Source: Loxodes magnus
Lineage: Eukaryota; Ciliophora; Karyorelictea; Loxodida; Loxodidae
Length of the DNA stretch: 64,000 bases
Reading direction: 5' to 3'
Assembly: GCA_946699065.1 (NCBI GenBank)
Contig: CAMPDV010000433.1
Coordinates: 62,001 to 126,000, forward strand
Shown: piece by piece, positions 13,561-26,071 of the stretch
How positions within the stretch are numbered: position 1 is the first letter of the stretch
How the letters are laid out: each line of letters opens with the position of its first letter
Made by a program: the position numbers and the translations under genes
Notes under the pieces: generated by a model
Database searches by the model: none
Told to the model about the DNA's origin: nothing
What the model saw: the letters and a program-made list of their open reading frames with translations, nothing else

Positions 13561-15470
13561 TTTGTATGATACATTTGCGAAAAATATGATGGTTAAAAGG
13601 TATCAGTGCCAATCTCGTAAAAAGTAAGAGATTCGAAACTTAAGGTGAAAAAACACAGGAATTTATAGTAAAAAGGTGAAAAATATTAATAGAGAGATCT
13701 TTATAAGTAACTAAAGGATAAAATAATGATAATAATGAAAATAAGATTTAGCAATAGTAATTAAGAGAAGAAAAGGAATTATTAAAATAAGTAGAATATA
13801 AATTCGATAAACAAAATTTGTAATCGTTTATTTACTATTTATGCTTGAATTATCTAAGAAAGAATAGGTAAGTCCTCATAAAAAGCCAAAAGCATAATGA
13901 GTTAGCATAAAAAATCAGAGCAATTTCACATAATTAAAAGAGAAAAAATCAATAAAAAAATATCAAAAATTTTATAACTAAGATTAGCATACAAAATGTA
14001 AAAGCAAAAACTAGATTATTGTTAGAAGGGAAAAATGTTTTTACACTTGAAATTAGATTAATATTATTCAGAATTGATTATAAAATATAATAAAATTTAC
14101 TAAACGTTAGAGGAGCTTAAAAGAAGAGAATGAAGATTATTGCAGCAAGAGATTGTAAGTATGTTCTTAAAAAAGGAAATTAAAAAGAAATTGATGAACT
14201 AATATATCTTTTAAACGTGATATACTTATACATGAAGGGCTTTGAAGGAAAGTTTATTGGTATGATAAAATAAAGAGTTCTTGAAGCTTATTTAATAAAA
14301 ATAAATAAATATTAAAGGCGGGAAAGGCTAAAATAAAATTATTCGAAGAAAGCATTGATAGAGAAGATAAAATAATAATAAAAGAAAACAAATTAAAACA
14401 ATTAATTAAGAATAATAAGTCTTAATTCATAAATCCATATTATTTCGATTATTATTCAAAGGTTAAATTAATTATTAATAAGCTTAATTAATTATAAAAG
14501 GCAGATACTATTACCTCTCTTTTAAAGAAATCATTAAATAAATTGCAAAAATTAGTTGATCAAGACTTATTAGATGAGTTGATATTTTATCTTGCAAAGA
14601 GATAAAGAAGCATTGATAAGATAGTATATTAGTAAGGTATTAATGGCAAAGGTTGAATATGAAAAGAGAAAAAATTGATAATTATTACATAGTTAGTTCA
14701 ATATTTGCTATTTATAATTTAGTATAAAATGACCCTATGGCCCATACTCTTATATTCAGTTGACAATTTGATGCTTATTCAGAAGAACAATTTGGTGATT
14801 CACATGCATTCTCAAAGAGCTAAAAGTTAAAATATTCAATAAAAGGTAATAAATTATATAGCAATCAAAGCTTATTAAGAATGATAATCTAGAAAGAATT
14901 AGGCCAACTAAAATTATTATAAATATAAAAGTGAATAGTAAATCGGTTCCTTGGAACAAAATATTTGAAAGAGAGTTGAAATTACCTAAAATACTAGCAT
15001 CAGAGCTCTTTATTTACGAAAACTAAGAAAATAATTAAAAAAACTCTTAAAATTATATTAGCTTCAAGTAAAGGTTAAAAGATAGATGTATCAAAGGATA
15101 AATAATAATAATAAACATTTGAAGCATTATTAGCAATTATTTAGAAGTATATCTAAGCTTATCTCTTTTTAAAGTATTATTAAATTATTATTTATAAAAA
15201 TACTAATTTACTAACGCTTTTTGACATAAATGAGAGGCATCTCATTAATAATAATTTATAAATAATAATAGCAATAAAAGGAAAAGTATTTAAGGAATAA
15301 TCTCAAATAAATAGAATTAAAATTAAGAAATCTAGAAAAAACTAATTTGCTCATTTTATCATTAAGCATAAAAAGATATCTTTAGTTATTAAATCTTAGT
15401 AATAAACAATCAATACTTTGCATAAGCAATAAGATACATCAAACCAACAAGAATCAGTTTGAATTATCAC
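13561..15470. repeat. Extra 1.9-kb segment present only in linker 2
   Basis: The flanks ATTCATAAATTAGAATA and TCTGAATTTTAGTCATAC are contiguous or nearly so in linkers 1, 3 and 4, while here about 1.9 kb lies between them. The insert has its own GGCGGGAAA motif at 14317 with the usual flanks, so it looks like one more unit of the same linker series (kept here, lost elsewhere) rather than an unrelated insertion. No target-site duplication or terminal inverted repeat was seen. No gene was recognised. Confidence 0.55.
14317..14325 (+). promoter_or_regulatory. GGCGGGAAA motif inside the extra segment
   Basis: Context ATAAATATTAAAGGCGGGAAA, followed by GGCTAAAATAAAA. It lies 1,311 bp after the previous motif and 1,781 bp before the next. 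Confidence 0.35.
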
Positions 15471-16097
15471 TTTTTATCTCCCTATCTGAATTTTAGTCAT
15501 ACTTGCAAATCCTATAAATTTGAAAGAGTAGAATCTTATAGAATACCCAAGTCCAGATAAGGAATCCTCATCCTAAAAGAAAGCAGAAGAAAGTTATATA
15601 TTAAAAAAAAAGCAGCAAAAAATGCCTATTCAAATATAGACGAAATTGAAACAACACCTAGCTTGTAAGTCTTAAAAGATAAAAAAGAAGAGTAAAACTT
15701 ATAAAACTAAGTTATTTTATAATAAAGCCTATATACTCAGAATCTTAAAAACCATAGAAAGTACAAAGAGTACCTAACTTAATTGCAAAATTTAAGTAAG
15801 TCTTCTTAATTGCAAGAGGCATTTTGACTATTGCTTAAGCAAATAAAAAGAAAATTTAAAGAATAAACTACTAAATAATATTGATAATCTAGATGAACTA
15901 AATTAGTATTGAAGATTCATTTAAAAGAAATAGATGAAAAGATTATCGCTACTTAAATGTGTTAAACAAAACCCAGACAAATTATTGACGAAATTTTGCA
16001 TTTGCTTATAAAGGAAAATAGCAAAATTATTCTACTCAAGCAAAAAGTTATATAAGAACAACTTAACATTAATAATAAATATAAAAAGACTAACTTA

Positions 16098-16106
16098 GGC
16101 GGGAAA
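16098..16106 (+). promoter_or_regulatory. GGCGGGAAA motif, third in linker 2
   Basis: The counterpart of the 3406 motif, in the context TAACTTAGGCGGGAAAATCC. It lies about 1.9 kb upstream of the B copy 2 start codon. Confidence 0.35.
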
Positions 16107-18037
16107 ATCCAAAATAATAATATTTAAAAGATGCTAGTATTGAAGAGACAAAATTTAAATTTAAAAAATGATATTATAATAATTTAAATAAATTAAGCAA
16201 CAAACATTAGAGCCAGAAAGATCCTGTTAGAGTTGCAAAATTAAATGCAAAATATGATATGAAAAGATACTAGAAACATGATAAAGAGTTAACTGAACTT
16301 CTTACTATAATTATATTTAAAAATAATAAAATTAAGAATATTTAATCTTTGATGTCCCTGCAGACATAAACTAATAAATCAGAATAAAAAGATATATTTC
16401 AAGCAACTATCATATGAAAAGGCACAATTGTCGATTTATAGTCAGTATTTCGAAAAAAACATTTTATATAAAAGGATTAACGAGATTGTTTCATAAGCTT
16501 GTTTCTGTTTCTTGCCTAATATTTTTTCTTGTTATTACCCAAATTACTACATAAAAGGAGCTTGATCTTTCTCAATTATGAAACCATTAATATAACTGCT
16601 CAACAGAGTGAAATAGAGTTTACCTGATAAGCTTAATTTCTTAAAAATATACAATTTCGAATCTAATTCTCCTAAAAAAATTCTACGAATTAAAATCCTT
16701 AAGTTCTGTACTAGTATTCCTTTAAATAATTTAATGCTTATTTCTGCTTTAAACTTCAACTAACTAAATCTTAATGAAATAAAGAATTAAGTATAGTAAA
16801 AAGTTAGAGCCTGATACTTAAATAGATATCATTGCTTTAGCTTTTAAATAAAATTTATGAGCATTTAGTGAATATCTAAAACTTTTCTCTTTTTCTGCAG
16901 TAAGCTGGTAGAAACATTAAAATAAGCATAAATTAGTGCTAGTTTAGTTATAAAATAAATAAACAATCTAAAAGATAAAAATTACCTTAGAAATGTTTTC
17001 TTTTAATAAATTATACAATTAAAAAAATAATAAACCAATATTTCAAATCTTGTTCCTAGCTTTCTATTGGGTAAAGCAGAAAAAAAGCCTTAGACAAATA
17101 GTAGATGAAGCAAAAATACCAAAACTTTTATTCTCCTCAGTAATAAATACCTCTTGGTTAAAGAAAATATTCTAAAATATTAACACAAAAAGAACCTACA
17201 TAAAAAAATTTTTAAAAAGGAAATTACCATTCAACGACTGGCGCTTAAAGATTCTAATCACTAGAAAGAAATCATAATATTTAAAAGGAAAGTCGAAAAA
17301 TAAGAGATTATTATAGTATTAATAAAACAATTTAAAAATGAGAAGAATTAACTAGGAAAGCTTCGAGTATATTGAAATTTTTAGATTGAAATGAGGTAAG
17401 AAACATCAAAACTTAGAGATGTAGTATAAAAACAAGTGATGAGTTTTCAAAAATATAGAAAATTAAGCAGAAAAGATGAAGGTAGAGTAAGCAGAGTCAA
17501 TTGTACAATGATCAATCAAATATATAAAGAAGTGATGCCATTTCCGTGAGAACTAGTGACATTTATAAAAGAGATGCTTATATTATAAAAATTCAAGAAA
17601 AATTATTGACTAAAGAATAAGAGCAATTCAAAAGATTTAGCTGCGATTAGAAAGAAGACATTTACAGAAGAAAGTGAAGCGAAGCATCATTGAGATTAAA
17701 GTAAAGCAAAAAATAAAATGAAGAAACTGAATTAATCCTAGAGAATAGATAAAATAAAGATGAAGGAGAACAGTTGCAAAAAAGCAGCTTATTTAAAACG
17801 GTGATCTGACTAGAACTGCAAGGCATCTTAATTACTTTACATAAATAATGAAACAAAGTACTTAAAAATAAAAAGAAAATCATAAACAGAATTAAAAAGA
17901 GAATTATGTGGAGCTCTCATTTAGTCTTGTAAAGCAAACAATTTTTTATATTATTTATTAAATTAAAATTTCGACATTTTTTAAATAAAAATTATCAAAA
18001 AGCAAGTACTTTAACGAATTTTTATAAGCTAATAATA

Positions 18038-21000
18038 ATGGAAGTGAAGATAAGAATGATTTTTCTATCTGCCTTATTTCTTTTCCAAAATTACAGTATA
18101 GTTGCCCTGTCAAATGAAGTATATGTTACAACACCTGAAGTGTTTCAAGCTCTTAATCTGAACTAATCAATAGGAACAAAAGAATTCCCGCTAATTTCAA
18201 TATCTTAAGCATTATACAATCTAGAAGAAGGTAAACTTCACACGGTCTTAATGTCTCCACATAAGCATTTAATGGATTGTTTGAACTGTGCATAATGCAT
18301 GGATAGTTGTGAAATAGTAAGAGGAGGATCCTAAGGATAAAGAGAAAAAAATATCACTATAAAGACATATGAAAATTGTTCTTAATAGGAATACTAAATA
18401 GAAATGTGCTTAAATAATTCCAAAATAGCAGTAATATAAATTATTAAAAGCACAATTTAAATTTTTATAAAAAACGAAAATTTAGTAATATAAAATATAA
18501 AAATAATAGGATGGTAATAATAAGAAAAATATCTCATAAAGGCAAATAACTCTTAAATAAGCTTGGAAGATATTTAAGTTACTGAAATGAAATACAGTTT
18601 TGCTTATCTTATAAATACAATCATAAATAAAATTAGCAATTGCTCGTTTTTATAAAACTCAGCACAATAAATAGGAGGCGTTTTTTATTTAACAAATTAT
18701 TCAAGAATAGATTTGATAGTCCAATCTCAAATATTTGCAAATAATGCAAGTAAAGGAGGTTTCGCATATTTACAAAACTCTTATATAAGTAGAATCGATA
18801 ATTGCACATTTTAATAAAACACAGCTCAATAAATAGGAGGCGTTTTTTATTTAACAAACTATTCAAGAATAGATTTGATAGTTCAATCTCAAATGATTGC
18901 CAATAACGCTAGATTCGGAGGATTCGCCTATTTACAAAACTCTAATATAAGTAGTATTGAAAATTGCTCATTTCAACAAAATTCAGCATAATCTTAGGGA
19001 GCAATTTTTAACTTAGCAGACTACTCAAGAATAGATTTGATAGTCCAATCTCAAATATTTGTCAATAACGCTAGATTAGGAGGATTCGCCTATTTACAAA
19101 ACTCTTATATAAGTAGTATTGAAAATTGCTCATTTCAACAAAACTCAGCATAATCTTAGGGAGCCGTTTTTAACTTAGCAGACTACTCAAGAATAGATTT
19201 GATAGTCCAATCTCAAATGATTGCCAATAACGCTAGAATCGGAGGATTCGCCTATTTACAAAACTCTTATATAAGTAGAATCGATAATTGCACATTTCAA
19301 CAAAACTCAGCATAATCTTAGGGAGCCGTTTTTAACTTAGCAGACTACTCAAGAATAGATTTGATAGTTAAATCTAAAATGATCGCAAATAACGCTAGTA
19401 GAGGAGGATTTATCTCATTGTAAAACTCTTATATAAGTAGAATCGATAATTGCACATTTTAATAAAACTCAGCACAATAAATAGGAGGCGTTTTTTATTT
19501 AACAGACTACTCAAGAATAGATTTGATAGTTCAATCTCAAATGATTGCCAATAACGCTAGATTCGGAGGATTCGCCTATTTACAAAACTCTAATATAAGT
19601 AGTATTGAAAATTGCTCATTTCAACAAAATTCAGCATAATCTTAGGGAGCAATTTTTAACTTAGCAGACTACTCAAGAATAGATTTGATAGTCCAATCTC
19701 AAATGATTGCCAATAACGCTAGAATCGGAGGATTCGCCTATTTACAAAACTCTTATATAAGTAGAATCGATAATTGCACATTTCAACAAAACTCAGCATA
19801 ATCTTAGGGAGCCGTTTTTAACTTAGCAGACTACTCAAGAATAGATTTGATAGTCCAATCTAAAATGATCGTAAATAACGCTAGTAGAGGAGGATTTACC
19901 TCATTGTAAAACTCTTATATAAGTAGAATCGATAATTGCACATTTTAATAAAACTCAGCACAATAAATAGGAGGCGTTTTTTATTTAACAGACTACTCAA
20001 GAATAGATTTGATAGTTCAATCTCAAATGATTGCCAATAACGCTAGATTCGGAGGATTCGCCTATTTACAAAACTCTAATATAAGTAGTATTGAAAATTG
20101 CTCATTTCAACAAAATTCAGCATAATCTTAGGGAGCAATTTTTAACTTAGCAGACTACTCAAGAATAGATTTGATAGTTCAATCTCAAATGATTGCCAAT
20201 AACGCTAGATTAGGAGGATTCGCCTATTTACAAAACTCTTATATAAGTAGTATTGAAAATTGCTCATTTCAACAAAATTCAGCTGAATGATCCGGAGCAA
20301 TTTTTAACTTAGCAGACTACTCAAGAATAGATTTGATAGTTCAATCTCAAATGATTGCCAATAACGCTAGATTAGGAGGATTCGCCTATTTACAAAACTC
20401 TAATATAAGTAGTATTGAAAATTGCTCATTTCAACAAAATTCAGCTGAATGATCCGGAGCAATTTTTGACTTAGCAGACTACTCAAGAATAGATTTGATA
20501 GTCCAATCTAAAATGATCGCAAATAACGCTAGTAGAGGAGGATTTACCTCATTGTAAAACTCTTATATAAGTAGAATCGATAATTGCACATTTTAATAAA
20601 ACTCAGCACAATAAATAGGAGGCGTTTTTTATTTAACAAACTATTCAAGAATAGATTTGATAGTTAAATCTCAAATGATTGCCAATAACGCTAGATTAGG
20701 AGGATTCGCCTATTAACAAAACTCTTATATAAGTAGTATTGAAAGATGCTCATTTCAACAAAATTCAGCTGAATGTTCCGGAGCAATTTTTAACTTAGCA
20801 GACTACTCAAGAATAGATTTGATAGTTCAATCTCAAATGATTGCCAATAACGCTAGATTAGGAGGATTCGCCTATTTACAAAACTCTTATATAAGTAGTA
20901 TTGAAAATTGCTCATTTCAACAAAATTCAGCTGAATGATCCGGAGCAATTTTTAACTTAGCAGACTACTCAAGAATAGATTTGATAGTTAAATCTAAAAT

Positions 21001-24000
21001 GATCGCAAATAACGCTAGTAGAGGAGGATTTACCTCATTGTAAAACTCTTATATAAGTAGAATCGATAATTGCACATTTTAATAAAACTCAGCACAATAA
21101 ATAGGAGGCGTTTTTTATTTAACAAACTATTCAAGAATAGATTTGATAGTTAAATCTCAAATGATTGCCAATAACGCTAGATTAGGAGGATTCGCCTATT
21201 TACAAAACTCTAATATAAGTAGTATTGAAAATTGCTCATTTCAACAAAATTCAGCATAATCTTAGGGAGCCGTTTTTAACTTAGCAGACTACTCAAGAAT
21301 AGATTTGATAGTCCAATCTCAAATGATTGCCAATAACGCTAGAATCGGAGGATTCGCCTATTAACAAAACTCTTATATAAGTAGAATCGATAATTGCACA
21401 TTTCAACAAAACTCAGCATAATCTTAGGGAGCCGTTTTTAACTTAGCAGACTACTCAAGAATAGATTTGATAGTTCAATCTCAAATGATTGCCAATAACG
21501 CTAGATTCGGAGGATTTACCTCATTGTAAAACTCTTATATAAGTAGAATCGATAATTGCACATTTTAATAAAACTAAGCCCAATAATACGGTGGCGTTTT
21601 TTATTTAACAGATTACTCTTTAATAAACTTGGTTTTTTAATCTTAGATTTTCGCTGGCATTACCAGGAGTGGTGGATGATTTGCCTTTTTGAATATATCT
21701 TTTATTTTAGAGATTTTTAATGTTTCTTTTTATTAAGACCAGACTTTTCAAAATTAAGGAATACTGTTATTTTAATAATAAAATTTCTTTATTATCGATT
21801 AATTAAGTACCGAAAATAATTTTATTTGATTTTTTGGTTCTTTAGATTTTTTAAATAATAATATTTCTTTAGTTTAAGGATGTGCCTTTTATTAAAATTA
21901 TCATCAATTTGGAAATGTACTACTATTATTCGTTTTAAATTTAGATTCAAATAACTTAACAAATTATCTCTCTCCTAGGTAAGAAATCAATGGTTCCTCC
22001 TATTTATAAAGTTAGAATTTTACAAAATTCGAAAATAGCAATTTTTATTTAAATTTTTTAAAGCAAGTTAGTAACAATTTTTGATTGTATGATAAAAATA
22101 AAAATTCATTTATTTAGACAATTAATGAAGAGAGCTATGAAACTTTATGTTCTCTTTGCTCTTAGTCGCTAGAGTTTTGTTCGTCATGTTCGCAAAATAT
22201 TTCTATTTGCAATTCGTGTTTTTCCCCTAAGAAATTATCTTAAAATAAATGTCTTGATAACTGCACTTCAAACGAGTAGGATTATGACGGAAATTCGATT
22301 TGCGAGCCATGCAATTAAATACTTCTAAATTGTTTAGAATGTAATTCATCTTAAGTGGAATGCTTATTTTGTGAAAGTGGATTTTGAATTAATAATGAAA
22401 AGTAATGTTAGCTTTGCTCTGATTAAATTTAATATTGTGAACTTTGTTCTATTGATGGTCTAAATTGTTTAAAATGCTAAAACCAAAATAAATTGTTTTT
22501 AGGATAATGCTACTAGAATTGTCCTGAAGATACTTATTAAATTTCGCCATCTGAGTGTAGTTACTGTAATAACTCAATCAAAAATTGCTAAAATTGTTCG
22601 AGTGATGGAACAATTTGTCTTAATTGCTATTATCCATTCAAGCTAACTAATTAATAATGTTTATTTAATTGCATTTAATCTGAACAGGATTAAGACAAAG
22701 ATTTTATATGCCAAACATGCAGTTAGATTATTTAGTTTTGCGACAAATGCACAGAAGAAGGTATTAACTGTATTTAATGCTCAAATCCTAAGAAATTGAC
22801 TTAAAATAAATGCTTAGATACTTGCGATGTAACATAATAAGATAGTGATACAAACGGAATATGTCAGAATTGCTACGTTGTTTTATCTCATTGCGTATAA
22901 TGTAATCAAGCAGGATCTCAATGCACCAGCTGTAATTTAAGATACTATATTGGAGCAGATAACTTATGTCATTCTTGTTCTGATTTCGATCCCTTCTGTG
23001 CAGCATGTACAAACGATGGCTGTGTTTAATGCTCAAATCCTAAGAAATTGACTTAAAATAAATGCTTAGATATATTTGATTCTAATTAAAAGGATATAGA
23101 TTAAAACATTATAAAGGACTTAAACTTAACAAATTTTTCAGAAAAATTTGTAAAAATTTCTTGAAATATAAAATTAGTTTTAGCTTCTATAACTGCTGCA
23201 TTTGGATATTCTAAATTAGTTGTTAGTTATGGCTCCTCCAATTGTTGTTAATCTTTTTGATTTGCTTAGTTTTTAGATGAAATGATGAAAATAACAGGCT
23301 TCATATCGGTAATGATGCCTAATGTTTTATAAGCTCTATATTCATTAAACAAAGATATTAAATAGATAATTATTGACTTTTTATGCTTAAATTTAGATTC
23401 TAAAATTGATTCTTAATAAAAAATATGATATAACCTATAAATCTAAGGTATTAATACATCTACTTTTATTTCAAATGCAGCTTGTGAATTGTTTAGTATT
23501 AGTATATGCTATTTAGTTTTTTATATAATTTGATAATTAAAAGATAATAATAATAAGATAGGAAAATATATGGAAAAAACGTATGAGAATTATAGATATT
23601 CAGCCTTTATAAGAACAGGTATTAATGTTGCTTTAGGTTTGATGATTTCTATTTTATTATAGATTAGATTTTAAAGCCTAGAAGCTTTATACGTTACTAT
23701 GAATACTTTTATCTCATATTTCTTTTTAGTAAGCTTTAATATACAGATTCTAATGATCATTTTCTGTTGTACAGTATTCATTTAGATAAAGAAATACTAT
23801 TTATTAAATCTTGCAATATTTAATGCTTAAGAAGCAACAATGGAGCTAATAATGGCAAAGAAGCAATAAGAATAAAGATTTAAAAATCTATTTGATGAGC
23901 TTAAAGAAACTAATAGACCTTAAGTTATATACTTCTATGCTATTTTTCTTGTAAGAAGAATAGTAGTTGTTTTCATCATGATCTTAGGTTAAAATCAGCC

Positions 24001-24772
24001 AGAACTTCAAATTTCATTAGCTTCATTTTTATAACTGATGTGGATTTGATATTTGATAAAATATAAACCTTTGAATAGCAAAATTATATTTATAATAACT
24101 ATTATCAACGAAATTTGGATTTTTATTCTACTTATACAGTTTTCATTTTACATTCATCCAATTAGCAACAAATTAGAATATTTAGCCTTTTTAATTGTAG
24201 TAGTAACTATGGTTATACTAATATCTAATTATACAATCGCTTTGGTTTTAATTGTTTATAGCATTTATTAAGAAAGAAAATAAAAAGCTGAGTAAGTAAG
24301 AGTTTAGAGTTTGTAAGTATAAATCGAACAAAATACAACATCGAGAGATATCCATAATACTACTACTTCTGGAATCCAAAACGCAGGACAAGATTTTAAG
24401 ATTATAGATGAATCAGTTTGGAAAGAGAAAAATCAAACTTAAATCTAGGAATAAAAAAGTGATAACATATTTATAGAAAATGAGAGGTAAGATGAGAGAA
24501 ATGAACAATTACAAATTGAAGTTTAAAAAAATTCTTAATTATAAAAATATTAATAAAATTACAAATATTTTAATTTATAAATTCATAAATTAAATATAAA
24601 TGAAATATAGATATTATTAGTATTCATCAAAAATTTAAACTCAGAACTTCATTAACACATATAAATACACATATTTAGAGATATTAAATAAATTGATGTC
24701 ATAAGAGTTCACAAAATCGATAAGATAATTAATGTAGTGTATAAAAAATTCAATTAATCGCGCAAAAATTGA
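18038..24772 (+). CDS. Beta-helix / Cys-rich / multi-pass membrane surface protein, copy 2 (complete)
   Basis: One frame from ATG 18038 stays in register for 2,244 codons without a single indel. Layout: signal peptide (1-25); N-terminal domain with CLNCAQCMDSC (about 85); 18 perfect 54-residue beta-helix repeats (about 213-1185); a Cys-rich, CxxC-patterned stalk like ciliate furin-type repeats (about 1368-1685); seven or eight hydrophobic helices (about 1700-2080); and a Gln/Glu-rich cytoplasmic tail. The likely role is a plasma-membrane receptor or adhesin. Twelve in-frame TGAs occur before the tail (20288, 20450, 20936, 21677, 21827, 22082, 22385, 23162, 23258, 23426, 23531, 24047) against four TGGs (18512, 24041, 24116, 24419). 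At least seven of the TGAs recur in copy 4. The end is uncertain: I chose TGA 24770, which is followed by a second in-frame TGA at 24788. The protein could end earlier at a TAA in the tail. Confidence 0.82.
18676..21591 (+). repeat. 162-bp tandem array, 18 units, coding
   Basis: The anchor AGATTTGATA recurs every 162 bp from 18709 to 21463, with no indel in 18 units. Each unit encodes two 27-residue coils (pattern GGFAYLQNS...CSFQQNSA and GAIFNLADYS...MIANNA), typical of right-handed beta-helices. Units fall into three sequence types, set by the segment before the anchor: type 1 (CAATAAATAGGAGGCG), type 2 (TAATCTTAGGGAGC) and type 3 (GAATGATCCGGAGC). Their order is 1 1 2 2 2 1 2 2 1 2 3 3 1 3 3 1 2 2, so type 1 returns every three or four units. 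This implies expansion of blocks of three units, about 486 bp. A partial 19th unit caps the array. Confidence 0.93.
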
Positions 24773-24866
24773 TACCAAGAACAACGGTGATAAAGATCGG
24801 CAGAGATAAGCCTTCATTCAGGATGGTTAATATTAGCATTATAAATTCTGACTGAAATGCCTTATA
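24773..24866. other. Short spacer between the B gene and the next gene
   Basis: Only about 95 bp separate the chosen end of the B gene from the next ATG, with the same orientation. No conserved promoter element was recognised. Confidence 0.4.
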
Positions 24867-26071
24867 ATGATTAATTACAATCTTAAATGGAACTTGCTAA
24901 AAGAAGAATAAAGAAATTGATAAAAACTTAAAAATTTAAATCTAGAAATCACTCTATATGGAGAAGATGAAAAAAGCAAAATAAGCAGAAAGTAAGAAGT
25001 TAAAGTATCTGCTTTATAGTGTTAACAGCTTTGAGCTAATTGAAGAAGTTTGAAAAAGTAAGAATGAGTGCATTTGCATGAATAGTAAAGAAGATAAGTA
25101 CGAAAAGAAGTTAATGCTTATCTTTGCTTACGATACTAATATTTTAAATTAACAAGTCACTTTGATAGACTTAATTCTACATTACAAAGAATTTGAATAA
25201 GCTCTTTGTTAATCTGCTTCTAGTATAATTTTTTGTATGGATTTGGCGTCTCCTTGTACTCTCATTGCTATTATATTTTCTTTATTTTATAGTTTAAAAG
25301 TGATGCTTTCGATAGTTGGAAAACTTTTACTAAAATGGGCTTTGGAAGTAGATTCCTTCTTAGTATCTTAGAGTAATTTAAGTACCCTGAAGATACATAT
25401 ATCTGAAGAAATTATCTCTTTAGCATCAAACAAATTTCCCATAATTAAAAAATTAAAGTAATTGAATCTAAAATGTAGATATTTTTTAACTAAAAATCAA
25501 TAAAATCAGATTATCATTCATAAGGTTGCTCACTTAATTTGGTAGTATCGATAGTATCGTTTAATTTATATATATTTACTATCTAAGGAGAGATTACCTT
25601 AGGATTGCTGGTTTAAGAAATGTTGAAGCACAAATTTAGTCAATTTTTGGAAGTCTTAGAAAGCTAGCTCTGTACTCGTAAGCATCAATGAATTTCTTTT
25701 AAATCTCTTCTATATCAGACTTTTAAAGCTATGGAAAATTACGTTAGTTAACTAGCTCTCAGATAGGTCTCATTTAGTACATAAGTTCTAATTAATTTAT
25801 TTGAATTATAGCGATCCCAGATCTGTTATTTTAAGACTTTAGAGCACCTAAATAGATTATTTTAGTTATTGTATTTTATTTATTGTTATATAAAGAAGAG
25901 TCAATAAGATTTTAATAGAACTATAGGATATTTTATTATTTTCCATTTTTTAAGTATACTATAAATAAATTAAATTTGATTAAATAGCTTTAAAAAATCA
26001 AATCAGGTTAAATATATCTAAATTAGCAAGAATTAAATAGTTAAATACAACAAATAATTAAATAAAAGTGA
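24867..26071 (+). CDS. Hypothetical protein downstream of B copy 2
   Basis: ATG 24867 opens a charged N-terminus (Trp, Lys and Glu rich). A GT...AG interval at 24992-25019 (28 nt) moves the frame onto a long protein-like stretch. This stretch contains FELIEEVWKSKNECICM, a hydrophobic segment near 25250-25310 that could be a membrane helix, and a polar C-terminal part. A further frame change lies in 25550-25610, where another short intron is likely but was not pinned down. The C-terminal frame contains FIWIIAIPDL, with TGA as Trp (about 25805), and is repeated in inverted form at the right edge of the window. Two TGAs nine bases apart (26069 and 26078) follow the last protein-like residues and are plausible terminators. 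No family was recognised. Confidence 0.5.
24992..25019 (+). other. Probable 28-nt intron
   Basis: It starts with GTAAGAAG and ends with CTTTATAG. Removing it joins two protein-like frames that are one base out of phase. Splicing is inferred from the frame only. Confidence 0.4.

Larger units (their letters stand above)
11700..18037. repeat. Linker module L, copy 2
   Basis: An inverted copy of 1504-5880. The match starts at about 11710 (CACTCTTAGTTATAAACAAG against 5850-5870) and ends at the ATG of B copy 2. Compared with the other three linkers it lacks the 5880-7240 part and carries about 1.9 kb extra at 13561-15470. Motif GGCGGGAAA occurs at 13006, 14317 and 16098. Around 17400-17830 the plus strand reads as protein in two alternative frames; the corresponding sequence of linker 3 has indels, so this is more likely a remnant than a live gene. 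Confidence 0.78.

Noticed and set aside
20288..20938. Selenocysteine at TGA
   Set aside because: Only one site pairs with TGT; most TGA sites pair with Trp or aromatic residues, and there are far too many of them for selenocysteine.
18676..21591. CRISPR-like regular spacing
   Set aside because: The 162-bp units are contiguous, coding and without unique spacers. This is a tandem protein repeat.
22788..24271. Standard-code frames at 22788-23036 (-) and 24053-24271 (+)
   Set aside because: The first is antisense to the Cys-rich stalk; the second is just the part of the membrane domain between two recoded codons and is covered by the B gene.
18038..24772. Ordinary ciliate code (TGA the only stop), with the B family as germline pseudogenes, for example of Tetrahymena
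   Set aside because: The A+T content and Gln codons fit, but three paralogs have clean frames with TGA/TGG exchange at a fixed codon, and a second gene shows the same. It remains the main alternative and is stated as such.
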